NCBI RefSeq assembly: GCF_011927785.1
Contig: NZ_JAATJK010000001.1
Coordinates: forward strand, 3,691,001-3,755,000
Length of the DNA stretch: 64,000 nt
Direction: 5' to 3'
Origin: Micromonospora profundi
GTDB taxonomy: Bacteria; Actinomycetota; Actinomycetes; Mycobacteriales; Micromonosporaceae
Positions 17,703 to 26,014 of this stretch are shown here, one piece after another. The translations under genes were made by a program, and so were the position numbers. The notes under the pieces were generated by a model, which was not told where the DNA came from, did not search any database, and was given only the letters and a program-made list of their open reading frames with translations. Each line of letters begins with the position of its first letter. The stretch's first letter is position 1.

Positions 17703-18493
17703 GGATTCTCCTGGGCACGGTCGCCGGTGCGGGCGACGACGAAGACACGACGGAACGGGAAGTACACCTGACCCTGCCGCACCGGGTACGCGGCGGCTAG
17801 CCGTACCCCCAACTCGGCCCGGAAGGCCGACCAGCCGGCGGCGTCCAGCGCGGCCCTGACGGGGCGCAGCGCGGTGCCCTCCATCCAGGCCAGCACCGGA
17901 TGGTCGTTGGCGGGCGCGGCCGGCAACAGATGCACATAGGTAGTTTCCCAGGCGTCCACAGAGCAGCCCGCGGCGGTCAGCAGTTGCGCGTAGTCGGCAG
18001 GGTCGTCGACCGGGTCGGCGCGCAGCAGCGGGGCCAGCTCGGCCTGCCACGCCTGCCGGTTGGCGACCTCGCGCAGCGCCCGGTGCGATGGCGCGTCGAA
18101 GTTGCCGGGGACCTGCATGGCGAGCCAGGCGCCGGCCGGCAGGTCGGCGGCCCACCGTCGCAGCAGTTCCTGGTGGCCGGGCACCCACTGCAACGCCGCG
18201 TTGGTGACGACCACGTCCTCGTCGCCTGTCGGCCGCCAGTCGCACAGGTCGGCGACGGCGAACTCGACGGGCGTCGGCAGGGCCCTGGCCTGGTCGATCA
18301 TCTCGGGTGCGGAGTCGAGCCCGAGGACCCGGGCGGCGGGCCACCGCTCGGCGAGGGTCGCGGTGAGCTGGCCGGGGCCGCAGCCGAGGTCCACTACCGC
18401 GCGGGGGCGGGTCGCCCCGACCCGGGCCACCAGGTCGTGGAACGGGCGTGAGCGCTCGTCGCCGTAGCGCAGGTACGTCGTCGGATCCCACAT
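17699..18493 (-). CDS. Class I SAM-dependent methyltransferase, trans-aconitate 2-methyltransferase type
   Basis: 264 residues. The start MWDPTTYLRYGDERSRPFH is diagnostic of the Tam family, which methylates trans-aconitate, a by-product that inhibits the TCA cycle. The SAM-binding motif I is VVDLGCGPGQLT, motif II acid is LGLDSAPEMI, and NAALQWVP corresponds to motif IV. It overlaps the adenosine deaminase gene by four bases, so both form an operon; both could deal with products of SAM-dependent metabolism (inference). The ATG at 18493 lacks a clear ribosome binding site. Confidence 0.9.
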   Translation of the reverse strand: MWDPTTYLRYGDERSRPFHDLVARVGATRPRAVVDLGCGPGQLTATLAERWPAARVLGLDSAPEMIDQARALPTPVEFAVADLCDWRPTGDEDVVVTNAALQWVPGHQELLRRWAADLPAGAWLAMQVPGNFDAPSHRALREVANRQAWQAELAPLLRADPVDDPADYAQLLTAAGCSVDAWETTYVHLLPAAPANDHPVLAWMEGTALRPVRAALDAAGWSAFRAELGVRLAAAYPVRQGQVYFPFRRVFVVARTGDRAQENP

Positions 18494-18577
18494 CGCAGCC
18501 TCCCAAACCGTACGTCCGTCTTGTTTGACAATATGGCTCCCGTGGCAGGCCGGCAACCCGATCACTAGGCTCAGGGC

Positions 18578-19561
18578 ATGGAACAGCGCAGCTTCAACCG
18601 GCTCGGCCGGACCGTCGGAGTGGTCGGCCTGGGTGCCTGGCAACTCGGTGCCGACTGGGGCACCGTCAGCGAGGCCGACGCCATGGCGGTGCTGACGGCC
18701 GCCGTCGACGCCGGGGTCACCTTCCTGGACACCGCCGACGTGTACGGCGACGGCCGCAGCGAGCAGCTCATCGGCCGCTTCCTGCGCTCCCGTCCCGACG
18801 CCGGTCTGACCGTTGCCACCAAGATGGGCCGGCGGGTCGAGCAGCGCCCGGAGGCGTACACCCTTGCCAACTTCCGGCAGTGGACGGACCGGTCCCGGGC
18901 CAACCTCGGCATGGACACCCTGGACCTGGTCCAGCTGCACTGCCCGCCCACCGCCGTCTTCGCCGACGATGCGGTCTTCGACGCCCTGGACACCCTCGTC
19001 GCCGAGAAGGCCATCGCCGGGTACGGCGTCAGCGTGGAGACCTGCGACCAGGCGCTCACGGCCATCGCCCGGCCCGGTGTGGCGAGCGTCCAGATCATCC
19101 TCAACGCGGTCCGGCACAAGCCACTGGAGCAGGTGCTTCCGGCGGCGGCGCAGGCCGGGGTCGGCATCATCGCCCGGGTGCCACTGGCCAGCGGCCTGCT
19201 CTCCGGGCGGTACGACGAGAACACCGAGTTCCCGGCCGACGACCACCGCAACTTCAACAGGCACGGCGCGGCGTTCGACGTCGGCGAGACGTTCTCCGGG
19301 GTCGACTATGAGCAGGGCCTGGCCGCGGTACGTCGGCTCGCGCCACTGGTCGACTCCGACCGCACGATGGCGCAGTTCGCGCTGCGCTGGGTGCTCGACC
19401 AGGCCGGCGTCACAGTCGTCATCCCCGGCGCCCGCGACGCCGAGCAGGCCCGGCGCAACGCTGCCGCCGCCGACCTGCCGCCCCTCACGGCCGCACAACT
19501 GACCGGGGTACGCGAGGTCTACGACGAACTGATCCGCCCGCAGGTGCACGACCGGTGGTGA
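18578..19561 (+). CDS. Aldo/keto reductase
   Basis: A second, distinct AKR enzyme (327 residues). The N-terminal strand is LGRTVGVVGLGAWQLG. The tetrad is visible: DTADVYGDGRSE (Asp, Tyr), ATKMGRR (Lys) and LVQLHCPP (His). The cofactor loop IPGARDAEQARRNA is near the C-terminus. It is divergent from the methyltransferase gene, with an AT-rich patch (18520-18535, containing ttgaca) in between that may hold one or both promoters. The substrate is unknown. Confidence 0.9.
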   Translation: MEQRSFNRLGRTVGVVGLGAWQLGADWGTVSEADAMAVLTAAVDAGVTFLDTADVYGDGRSEQLIGRFLRSRPDAGLTVATKMGRRVEQRPEAYTLANFRQWTDRSRANLGMDTLDLVQLHCPPTAVFADDAVFDALDTLVAEKAIAGYGVSVETCDQALTAIARPGVASVQIILNAVRHKPLEQVLPAAAQAGVGIIARVPLASGLLSGRYDENTEFPADDHRNFNRHGAAFDVGETFSGVDYEQGLAAVRRLAPLVDSDRTMAQFALRWVLDQAGVTVVIPGARDAEQARRNAAAADLPPLTAAQLTGVREVYDELIRPQVHDRW

Positions 19562-19655
19562 CCCGCGCACCGGGGATGCTCGCGCCGTCCGGCTCGAACG
19601 GCCAGGCTGGGGCGTCCCGACCACGTACGGCCGGATCCGGTGTGGAGGGAGCACG

Positions 19656-19847
19656 ATGAGGGGCTGGTTGACGCTCACCCTCGGCCTGCTCGCGCTTGTG
19701 GTCGGTGCCCTGTGGACGGTGCAGGGCCTCGGGTACGTCAGCGGCAGCGTGATGACCGACGAGCCGCTCTGGGCCGTACTCGGCCCGATCGTGGCCGTGC
19801 TCGGGCTGGCGACGCTCTGGTGGGGTCTGCGCTCCCGGCGCCGCTGA
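19656..19847 (+). CDS. Small two-helix membrane protein
   Basis: 63 residues. Two hydrophobic segments (about 5-25 and 38-57) flank a short loop, ending in a basic RSRRR tail that should stay in the cytoplasm. The start is well supported by GGAGGGAGC before ATG 19656. Function unknown; small proteins of this layout are common in actinomycete genomes. It follows the aldo/keto reductase by 94 bp and ends just before a strong hairpin. Confidence 0.75.
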   Translation: MRGWLTLTLGLLALVVGALWTVQGLGYVSGSVMTDEPLWAVLGPIVAVLGLATLWWGLRSRRR

Positions 19848-19912
19848 TTCCGCGCCGCCGTCCACAGTGTCGAGCGTCGCGGCCATCGGTCGACCCGGTC
19901 GCCTCTGGAGTG

Positions 19913-19946
19913 GAAGCCCCGCATCCCGGGCGGGATGCGGGGCTTC
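19913..19946. terminator. Strong bidirectional terminator hairpin
   Basis: A perfect 16 bp stem (19913-19928 with 19931-19946) with a minimal loop lies between the small membrane protein gene and the convergent cold-shock gene. It can serve both. Confidence 0.85.
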
Positions 19947-19999
19947 ACAAGACCCCTGGTCGGATCGTCTTACTGGCCGGTGGGGGCCGGCCAGCTCTG

Positions 20000-20203
20000 T
20001 CAGAGCGGACGGACCTGCTCGGCCTGCGGGCCCTTCTGACCCTGAGCGATCTCGAACTCCACCCGCTGGTTCTCCTCCAGCGTGCGGTACCCGCTGGTCT
20101 GGATGGCCGAGAAGTGGACGAACACGTCAGCACCCCCGCCGTCGACGGTGATGAAGCCGAAGCCCTTGTCAGCGTTGAACCACTTCACGGTTCCCTGCGC
20201 CAT
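20000..20203 (-). CDS. Cold-shock domain protein CspA family
   Basis: A 67-residue single-stranded nucleic-acid-binding OB-fold protein, acting as an RNA chaperone. [18 protein letters not shown] contains RNP1 (KGFGFI), and VFVHFSAI contains RNP2. The usual NQRVEFEI and QAEQVRPL segments complete the family pattern. AAGGAGA lies just before ATG 20203. The 5' region (20204-20437) has no gene and is long enough for a structured leader, as is known for some csp mRNAs, but I see no specific element. Confidence 0.97.
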   Translation of the reverse strand: MAQGTVKWFNADKGFGFITVDGGGADVFVHFSAIQTSGYRTLEENQRVEFEIAQGQKGPQAEQVRPL

Positions 20204-20437
20204 GTGTATCTCCTTCTAAAACTGGCGGCCGTGCACGCCGTGCGGCCGATTGGCCGTTTTCGAGCAGCGGCGTCTGAGGCGGCCCCACGAAGGAGACTTC
20301 TCTCAACCCACGCCATCTCGCAACAGCGTGGAACAGCAAATCACGTACGCAAAAAGTCTGCACGACCTGTCCGACGAATTTCTCCGACATGTGACCTGAC
20401 GGATGCCTGACATCGCTGGGCGGTCCGCCAAGGTATG

Positions 20438-20479
20438 CGAAAGGCCCCCTTCCCGCTGTTGCGGAAAGGGGGCCTTTCG
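20438..20479. terminator. Hairpin terminator downstream of the DUF4235 gene
   Basis: A 19 bp stem with one mismatch (20438-20456 with 20461-20479) and a tgtt loop. It lies 14 bp beyond the stop of the minus-strand DUF4235 gene and upstream of the csp promoter, so it should insulate the two units. Confidence 0.85.
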
Positions 20480-20492
20480 AGTCATGCGCCGA

Positions 20493-20765
20493 TCAGTCCG
20501 GCCAGTGGCCGGTCATCCGGCGGACGCCCACCGCCCCGCCCCGGTCCACTGCGGCCCGGACGACAGCGAAGATGGCCCCCTGCAACGCGGCGGCGGCCAG
20601 GATCTCGCCCCAGCGGCGGTCCTCGTCGGTCGCGTTGGGCGCCTCACCGTCGCCCGCCGTGACCTTCCAGACCTGTCGGAAGATCGCGCCGGCCACCGTT
20701 CCCGCCGCGATTCCCAGTAGCACGCCGACCGGCCGGTACGCGGTCCTGCCGATGCTCTTGCTCAC
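20493..20765 (-). CDS. DUF4235 membrane protein
   Basis: 90 residues with two membrane helices (about 10-28 and 57-73). The sequence around RPVGVLLGIAAGTVAGAIFRQVWK and the later DEDRRWGEILAAAALQGA is characteristic of DUF4235. Its function is unknown. It is the last gene of a three-gene unit: its start overlaps the DUF3618 stop by four bases. Confidence 0.88.
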   Translation of the reverse strand: MSKSIGRTAYRPVGVLLGIAAGTVAGAIFRQVWKVTAGDGEAPNATDEDRRWGEILAAAALQGAIFAVVRAAVDRGGAVGVRRMTGHWPD

Positions 20766-21136
20766 CTACGCCTCCCCCGCACGATCATCAGCACCACCAC
20801 GGTGACCACCGCGCCGGCGGCGATCGCCGCCCACGGCGCCGGGTTGCGTCGAACCAACTCGCCCTTCTCGTGCGCCTGTGCGCGCACCAACTCACCCTTG
20901 TCGTGCGCCTGCGCGCGGGCCACCTCGGCGCCGCGCGCGGCCTGCCCGCGGACCCGGGCCACGGTCTGCGCCGCCTGCTCCCGCATGCGCGCCCGAGCCT
21001 GGTCGGCGGACTCCTTCAGGCGGGCCTTGACGTCCGCCTTGGCGGCCAGCGCCTCCACCGTCTCGCCCAGCTCGACCCGGGTGCGGCGGATCTCCTCACG
21101 GAGCGCCTCCGTGTCACCTGTCCCGTTGCCCGTCAT
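20762..21136 (-). CDS. DUF3618 membrane-anchored coiled-coil protein
   Basis: 124 residues. The N-terminal EALREEIRRTRVELGETVEAL is the DUF3618 signature. A long, charged, alanine-rich helix follows and includes a near-perfect duplicated 11-mer (AQAHDKGELVR / AQAHEKGELVR). A C-terminal membrane helix (about 100-118) ends in RGRRR. It resembles the membrane-associated stress proteins encoded with holin-X-like proteins. It overlaps both neighbours by four bases. Confidence 0.87.
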   Translation of the reverse strand: MTGNGTGDTEALREEIRRTRVELGETVEALAAKADVKARLKESADQARARMREQAAQTVARVRGQAARGAEVARAQAHDKGELVRAQAHEKGELVRRNPAPWAAIAAGAVVTVVVLMIVRGRRR

Positions 21137-21588
21137 GCCCGTCCCCTGTCCCGCACCGCGGCTCGTCCGTCCTTCACGGCGGCGGCGACGGTGTCCACGT
21201 CAGCCCGGAGGCTGCGGACCGTTGCCGCCGGCATCGGCGGGACCGCACGGCTGACCTGCTTCTTGCCCACCAGGGCAAGGATGCCGGCCACCAGGAAGAG
21301 CGCCACCGCCACGATCAGCGCGGCAGCCCAGGCGGGCAGCACCAGGTCGAGCAGCAGGATCGCCGTGACGACCAACGCGCCAAGCCCGTAGAACGCCAGT
21401 GCGCCCCCGCCGCCGAACAGGCCGATCCCGATGCCGGCGTGCTTGCCCTTCTGGGTCAACTCCGCCCGGGCCAGCGCCAGTTCGTCCCGTACCAGGCGGG
21501 AAACCTGCTCGGTGGCCCGCTGCACCAACTCGGCGGTGGAGGGCTCACTCCCATTGCGGGACGTGCGGGAATTCGTCACGTCAGCCAT
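21133..21588 (-). CDS. Phage-holin-like (DUF1469, actinobacterial holin-X) membrane protein
   Basis: 151 residues. The amphipathic N-terminus (STAELVQRATEQVSRLVRDELALARAEL) precedes two membrane helices (about 55-80 and 85-108). The pattern fits the actinobacterial putative holin-X family, despite which no phage genes are present; members usually sit in chromosomal three-gene units like this one. It is the first gene of the operon, with AAAGGAGGA before ATG 21588. A role in envelope stress is a guess from context. Confidence 0.87.
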   Translation of the reverse strand: MADVTNSRTSRNGSEPSTAELVQRATEQVSRLVRDELALARAELTQKGKHAGIGIGLFGGGGALAFYGLGALVVTAILLLDLVLPAWAAALIVAVALFLVAGILALVGKKQVSRAVPPMPAATVRSLRADVDTVAAAVKDGRAAVRDRGRA

Positions 21589-21838
21589 GCTGTCCTCCTT
21601 TCCTCATCACCGCGCTGTATGCCCGGAGTTGCCGCTCGTCAATCCTAGAGCGCACCGAGCGAGTGGCTGTCCGCGTTGTCCGGACGGCGCGCCGCCATTC
21701 CGACGGCAGTCGCCCGAGGGCGCAAGAGACACCCGGCAGCACATCCCCAACCCAAGCCCAACCAAACCTCCCAACCCGGCCCGGCCCTCAGCTCCGGGAG
21801 GAACCGGGGCGGGACGGGCGGGATCGGGTCGCGGGGCT

Positions 21839-23026
21839 TCAGGGGCGGGTCTCCTCTGGGCCGACGAAGGCTTCGCTTCGGGCGTCGCCGTCGTCGCTCC
21901 CGCCGAAGACGCGGGCGTCGTCGGGCACCTCGGCGTCGGTGGTACGGCGGGTCGGGCGGCGCGGCTGCACCCACTGCCAGGGCAGGTTGCTGTCGGCGTC
22001 GCCGAGTTCGGTGCGCATCCGGGGCAGCGCGGTGGGGCGGTTGTCGCGGACCCAGGCCACCATGTGTTCGCGGACCAGGCAGCGCAGGTCCCACAGGCTG
22101 CCCGCGTCGGCGGCGCTGACCAGGGCGCGTAGCCGCACCGTTCCGCCGGTGGCGTCGGTGACCTGAAGGACGCAGACCCGGCCGTCCCACAGCTCGGTGC
22201 CCTCGACCAGGCGACGCAGCTCCTCCCGCATGATCTGCACCGGCACCGCCCAGTCCACGTCGAACTCGGCGGTGCCGAGCACCGCCGCCTCGGTCCGGGT
22301 CCAGTTCTGGAAGGGCTTGCTCGTGAAGTACGAGGTGGGCAGGATCAGCCGCCTGTCGTCCCAGATCTGCACGACGACGTAGCTGAGGGTCAGCTCCTCG
22401 ATCCGCCCCCACTCCCCCTCGACGACCACCACGTCGTCGAGGCGGACCGCGTCGCTGAAGGCGAGTTGCAGGCCGGCGAAGACGTTGCCGAGCAGGCTCT
22501 GCGCGGCAAGCGCGGCGACGACACCGACCACACCTGCGGACGTCAGCACACCGGCGCCGATGCCGCGCACGCTGGGGAAGGTCATCAGCATGACGCCGAC
22601 GGTCAGGATGACGATCACCGCGATGGTCAGCCGGCGCAGCATCACCACCTGGGTACGCACCCGTCGGGCGTGCCGGTTGTCGGGTACGTCGACCCGGAAC
22701 CGGGCCAGCGCGGTGTCCTCCACGACCACCAGCAGCGACGCCACGAGCCAGGCCGCGGTGGCGATGGCGCAGAGCACCAGAAAGTGCAGCAGCACCTTGC
22801 GCCAGGGGGTGCCGATCGCGTACCCGGTGCTGAACCGGACGCCGAGTTGCACGGCCAGGACGGTCACCGCGACCTGGAACGGGCGGTGCGCGTGGTCGGT
22901 CAGCTCGGTCAGCAGCAGCGACCGGCGACCGAACCGCCGGATGAGGCGGTGGGTGATCGCGGCCAGGAAGAGAGCGACCGCCGCCGCGGCGAGCGCGACG
23001 ACGGCCGTAACGAGATAGCTCTGCAC
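21839..23026 (-). CDS. MscS-family mechanosensitive ion channel
   Basis: About 395 residues from GTG 23026. Four to five hydrophobic segments cover the first 190 residues. The pore-lining helix and MscS beta domain follow (GVVGVVAALAAQSLLGNVFAGLQLAFSD; VRLDDVVVVEGEWGRIEE), which identify the family. The polar C-terminal extension is Arg/Asp-rich. It should open on membrane tension at low osmolarity. The frame extends to 23176, but the added residues look non-coding and the helix starts just after residue 23026. A 250 bp region separates it from the downstream operon. Confidence 0.88.
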   Translation of the reverse strand: MQSYLVTAVVALAAAAVALFLAAITHRLIRRFGRRSLLLTELTDHAHRPFQVAVTVLAVQLGVRFSTGYAIGTPWRKVLLHFLVLCAIATAAWLVASLLVVVEDTALARFRVDVPDNRHARRVRTQVVMLRRLTIAVIVILTVGVMLMTFPSVRGIGAGVLTSAGVVGVVAALAAQSLLGNVFAGLQLAFSDAVRLDDVVVVEGEWGRIEELTLSYVVVQIWDDRRLILPTSYFTSKPFQNWTRTEAAVLGTAEFDVDWAVPVQIMREELRRLVEGTELWDGRVCVLQVTDATGGTVRLRALVSAADAGSLWDLRCLVREHMVAWVRDNRPTALPRMRTELGDADSNLPWQWVQPRRPTRRTTDAEVPDDARVFGGSDDGDARSEAFVGPEETRP

Positions 23027-23108
23027 GGGTGTGGTGCTTCCCTTCGACCAGGGGGACGGATCTCGGGCAAAAGCCCAATAGTGCCCGGTTCCCCCGGGAT
23101 CGACCAGT

Positions 23109-23930
23109 TCAGACCTTGCGGTACCGGGACTGCAGGAAGCAGAAGAAGCCGAACGCGGCGATGCCGAGTGCGACAAGGGTCAGCAGGAACGTGCCGTAAG
23201 ACTGCTCGCGCAGCGTGTGCAGCGCAGCGTCCAGTCCGCGGGCCTTCTCCGGGTCGTAGTTGACCGCCGCCACGATGATCAGCAGACCGGAGATCCCGAA
23301 CGCGACGCCCTTGGCGACGTAGCCGGCCATGCCGAGGCGACGGGCCAACTGGCGGGTCTTCGGGCTCATCTCGCCGGTCTTCAGGCGCTTCTCGAACTTC
23401 TTGAGGGCGCCGTAGATCACGAGGCCGACACCGAGCGCGGCGAGCCCCAGCCCGGCGATGCCGACCAGCCAGCGGCCACCGGTGGAGGTCATCAGCTGGC
23501 CGGTGAGCGCCTCCTGCTTGTCGGCGCTGTTCGAGTCGGCGTCGGAGAAGACCTTGAACGCGGTCCAGGCGAAGTAGAGGTAGACGATGGTCCGGCCGGC
23601 CGAGGCGACCCGCTCCATGACCCGTTCCTTGTCCCGCTCGGCGCGGTGCCCGACCGCCGCCTCAAGCCCCTGCCAGATCGCCATGGCGAGCAGACCGACA
23701 GCGATGGCGATGACCAGGAACTTGCCCAGCGGCTGCTCGGAGAGCGTTCGCAGCGCACCGGACTGGTCGCCGTCCTCGGACGGCGAGCCGAACGCGATCT
23801 GCAACGCCAGCCAGGCGAAGAGCAGGTGCACGATGCCGTAGCCGATGAAGCCGGCCCGGGCGAGGAGTTCCAGCCACCTGCTGTCCGCCGTGCGGGAGGC
23901 GGTGGCTTCGGCGTTACGAGTAAGTGACAT
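23109..23930 (-). CDS. DUF1206 multi-pass membrane protein
   Basis: 273 residues from ATG 23930 (an upstream in-frame TTG at 23963 is less likely). Three repeated units of about 80 residues each carry two helices; each starts with a related R-x-G-x-x-G-Y/x-V/I pattern (ARAGFIGYGIVHLLFAW; SAGRTIVYLYFAW; RLGMAGYVAKGVAFG). This is the triple DUF1206 organisation. Function unknown. It lies upstream of the mechanosensitive channel on the same strand. Confidence 0.87.
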   Translation of the reverse strand: MSLTRNAEATASRTADSRWLELLARAGFIGYGIVHLLFAWLALQIAFGSPSEDGDQSGALRTLSEQPLGKFLVIAIAVGLLAMAIWQGLEAAVGHRAERDKERVMERVASAGRTIVYLYFAWTAFKVFSDADSNSADKQEALTGQLMTSTGGRWLVGIAGLGLAALGVGLVIYGALKKFEKRLKTGEMSPKTRQLARRLGMAGYVAKGVAFGISGLLIIVAAVNYDPEKARGLDAALHTLREQSYGTFLLTLVALGIAAFGFFCFLQSRYRKV

Positions 23931-23990
23931 GGCGCCACAATCTCCGATTCCGAAGATTCTCAAACGTCGGCCACCGCCGCCCGCCCCAGG

Positions 23991-24356
23991 TCAGTTGCCC
24001 GGGTTACGCGAAACGCGAATCTTGACCTGCTGGTCGGTGACGCTGTCCAGGGTGACCGCGAAGCCACCGGCCTCGGTGGCCTGCTGGCCGGTGGTGAGGG
24101 TGAGCTGCTCGCCGGCGACCTCGATGGTCACCTGGTCTCCTTCGGCGCCGATCAGTTTGGCCTCGACGCCGAGGATCGTGGCGCTCGCCTCGACACCCCG
24201 CTCGAAGGTGACGGTGCAGGCGTCGAGCCCGCAGTCGGTGGAGGCGCCCTGGGAACTGCAGCCGGCCAGCACGGCGAGGCCGAGCGCCAGACCGGCGAAC
24301 AGGCCGGCGGCGCGGCGGATGGGCGGAATCGGTTTGGTGGCGGCTCTGTTCGTCAC
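23991..24356 (-). CDS. Small putative lipoprotein
   Basis: 121 residues from GTG 24356. A basic N-terminus, a hydrophobic stretch and the lipobox LAVLAGC at about residue 31-34 mark it as exported and lipid-modified. The remaining 85 residues look like a single beta-rich domain (VTFERGVEASATILGVEAKL, VTIEVAGEQLTL). No known domain is recognised. A start at 24392 is possible, but the N-region would be unusually long. Confidence 0.75.
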   Translation of the reverse strand: MTNRAATKPIPPIRRAAGLFAGLALGLAVLAGCSSQGASTDCGLDACTVTFERGVEASATILGVEAKLIGAEGDQVTIEVAGEQLTLTTGQQATEAGGFAVTLDSVTDQQVKIRVSRNPGN

Positions 24357-24451
24357 GCCGCCAAGCGTACGAGACCGCCGCGAGGCCACCACCTCCGTCG
24401 ATCAACACGGTGGCCGACCGGCGACGCGAGGGCACCGGCTAGGGTCCCGGC

Positions 24452-25681
24452 ATGGCCTTCGACATCGCCCGCACCCGGGCCGCATATCCCGCCCTGGCCG
24501 AGGGCTTCGTCCACTTCGATGGCGCCGGAGGCACGCAGACAGCGGCCGGCGTGATCGACGCGGTCACCGACGCCATGCGTACGGCTCTCGGCAACCGCAG
24601 CGCGGCGTTCGTACCGGGCCGCCGTTCCCTGGAGGTGGTGGCCTCCGCCCGCTCGGCGGTGGCCGACCTGCTCGGCGCCGACCCGGCAGGGGTGGTGCTC
24701 GGCCCGAGCGCTACCGCGCTGACGTACACCCTGGCCCGGACGCTCGGCGCGGGCTGGCGGCCGGGTGACGAGGTGGTGGTCTCCCGGCTCGACCACGACG
24801 CGAACGTGCGCCCGTGGGTGCAGGCCGCCGAGGCGGCCGGTGCGACGGTGCGGTGGGCCGAGTTCGACAGGACCACCGGTGAGCTGCCCGTCGGCCAGTA
24901 CGCCGATCTCGTGGGTGAGCGGACGCGGGTGGTGGCGGTGACCGGGGGCAGCAACGCCATCGGCACCGTGCCGGACGTGCCGGCGATCGCCAAGGTGGCG
25001 CACGCGGTCGGCGCGCTTGTCTACGTCGACGGGGTGCACGCGGTGCCGCACGGGCCGACCGACCTGGCGTCGCTCGGCGCCGACGTGCTTGTCACCAGCG
25101 CCTACAAGTGGTCCGGGCCGCACCTGGCGGCGATGGTGGCGGCCGACCCGGCCCGGCTGGCGGCGCTGCGTCCGGCGAAGCTGATCCCGTCGCCCGACGC
25201 GGTGCCGGACCGCTTCGAGTACGGCACTCCGAGCTTCGCGCTGCTGGCCGGCGTGGCCGCAGCGGTGGATCACCTGGCCGGGCTGGACCCGGACGCGGTC
25301 GGTGACCGACGGGCGCGGCTGCGTGCCGGGCTGACCGCCGCGCAGGCACACGAGGCTGCGTTGCTGGACCGCCTGCTGGCCGGGCTCGCCGAACGGCCGG
25401 CCATCACCGTGTACGGCTCACCGGCCCGGCGCTGCCCGACGATCTCCTTCCGGGTCGCCGGGATGTCGCCGCTGGCCATCCAGGAGGCGCTGGGAGCGGC
25501 CGGGTTCTGCCTCTCGTCGGGTGACTACTACGCCTACGAGTACTTCCAGACGATGGGGCTGCGTGACAGCGGTGGCGCGGTGCGGGCCAGCATCTACCAC
25601 TACAACACTGGCGACGAGGTGGACCGGCTGCTCACCGAACTGGACGTGGTGGTCGCCGGCGGGGAGAGAATGGCCAGGTGA
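24452..25681 (+). CDS. Cysteine desulfurase-like PLP-dependent protein (class V aminotransferase fold)
   Basis: 409 residues, with the fold of SufS/NifS-type enzymes. The PLP lysine is in TSAYKWSGPH (about residue 217), and the VYVDGVHAVPHG segment holds the pyridine-stacking Asp/His. HFDGAGGTQ replaces the LDNAA of true desulfurases. The catalytic Cys loop of IscS/SufS is not evident, and the family is annotated as cysteine desulfurase-like, so sulphur transfer is not proven. The stop overlaps the GTG of the GNAT gene (GTGA), so both are coupled. Confidence 0.88.
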   Translation: MAFDIARTRAAYPALAEGFVHFDGAGGTQTAAGVIDAVTDAMRTALGNRSAAFVPGRRSLEVVASARSAVADLLGADPAGVVLGPSATALTYTLARTLGAGWRPGDEVVVSRLDHDANVRPWVQAAEAAGATVRWAEFDRTTGELPVGQYADLVGERTRVVAVTGGSNAIGTVPDVPAIAKVAHAVGALVYVDGVHAVPHGPTDLASLGADVLVTSAYKWSGPHLAAMVAADPARLAALRPAKLIPSPDAVPDRFEYGTPSFALLAGVAAAVDHLAGLDPDAVGDRRARLRAGLTAAQAHEAALLDRLLAGLAERPAITVYGSPARRCPTISFRVAGMSPLAIQEALGAAGFCLSSGDYYAYEYFQTMGLRDSGGAVRASIYHYNTGDEVDRLLTELDVVVAGGERMAR

Positions 25682-25965
25682 GCACCCTCGTCGAGGACAA
25701 CCCCGCCAAGAACCGTTTCGAGATCCTGGTCGACGACGCGCTGGCCGGTTTCACAGCGTACGTACCGCGCGGGGAGGTGCTGGTCTTCACGCACACCCAG
25801 GTGGACCGGGCCTTCCAGGGCAAGGGCGTCGGTGGCGCGCTGATCCGGGGCACCCTGGACCAGGTCCGCGCCCGGGGCGGCCGGTTGGTGCCGCAGTGCC
25901 CGTTCGTGGCCGCGTTCATCGACAAGCACCCCGAGTACGCCGACCTGGTCGCCGAAGCGCCGTGA
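25678..25965 (+). CDS. Small GNAT-type N-acetyltransferase (YjdJ-like)
   Basis: 95 residues, the compact single-domain GNAT version. The acetyl-CoA loop is QGKGVGGALI and VPQCPFVAAFIDKHPEY is the typical C-terminal signature, including the conserved Cys. It is translationally coupled to the preceding PLP enzyme. The substrate is unknown. Confidence 0.9.
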   Translation: MSTLVEDNPAKNRFEILVDDALAGFTAYVPRGEVLVFTHTQVDRAFQGKGVGGALIRGTLDQVRARGGRLVPQCPFVAAFIDKHPEYADLVAEAP

Positions 25966-25966
25966 C

Positions 25967-26001
25967 CCCCGGGCCGTCAGCCGTGAGCTGACGGCCGGGG
26001 G
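25967..26001. terminator. Bidirectional terminator hairpin
   Basis: A 9 bp core stem (ggccgtcag with ctgacggcc) is extended by five G-C pairs after one bulged base. It lies between the convergent GNAT and GH3 genes. Confidence 0.75.
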
Positions 26002-26014
26002 CGCGTGGATGGGG

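Noticed and set aside
21133..21588. Prophage holin as a sign of a phage remnant
   Set aside because: The family is chromosomal in actinomycetes, sits in a conserved three-gene unit and no other phage gene is near.
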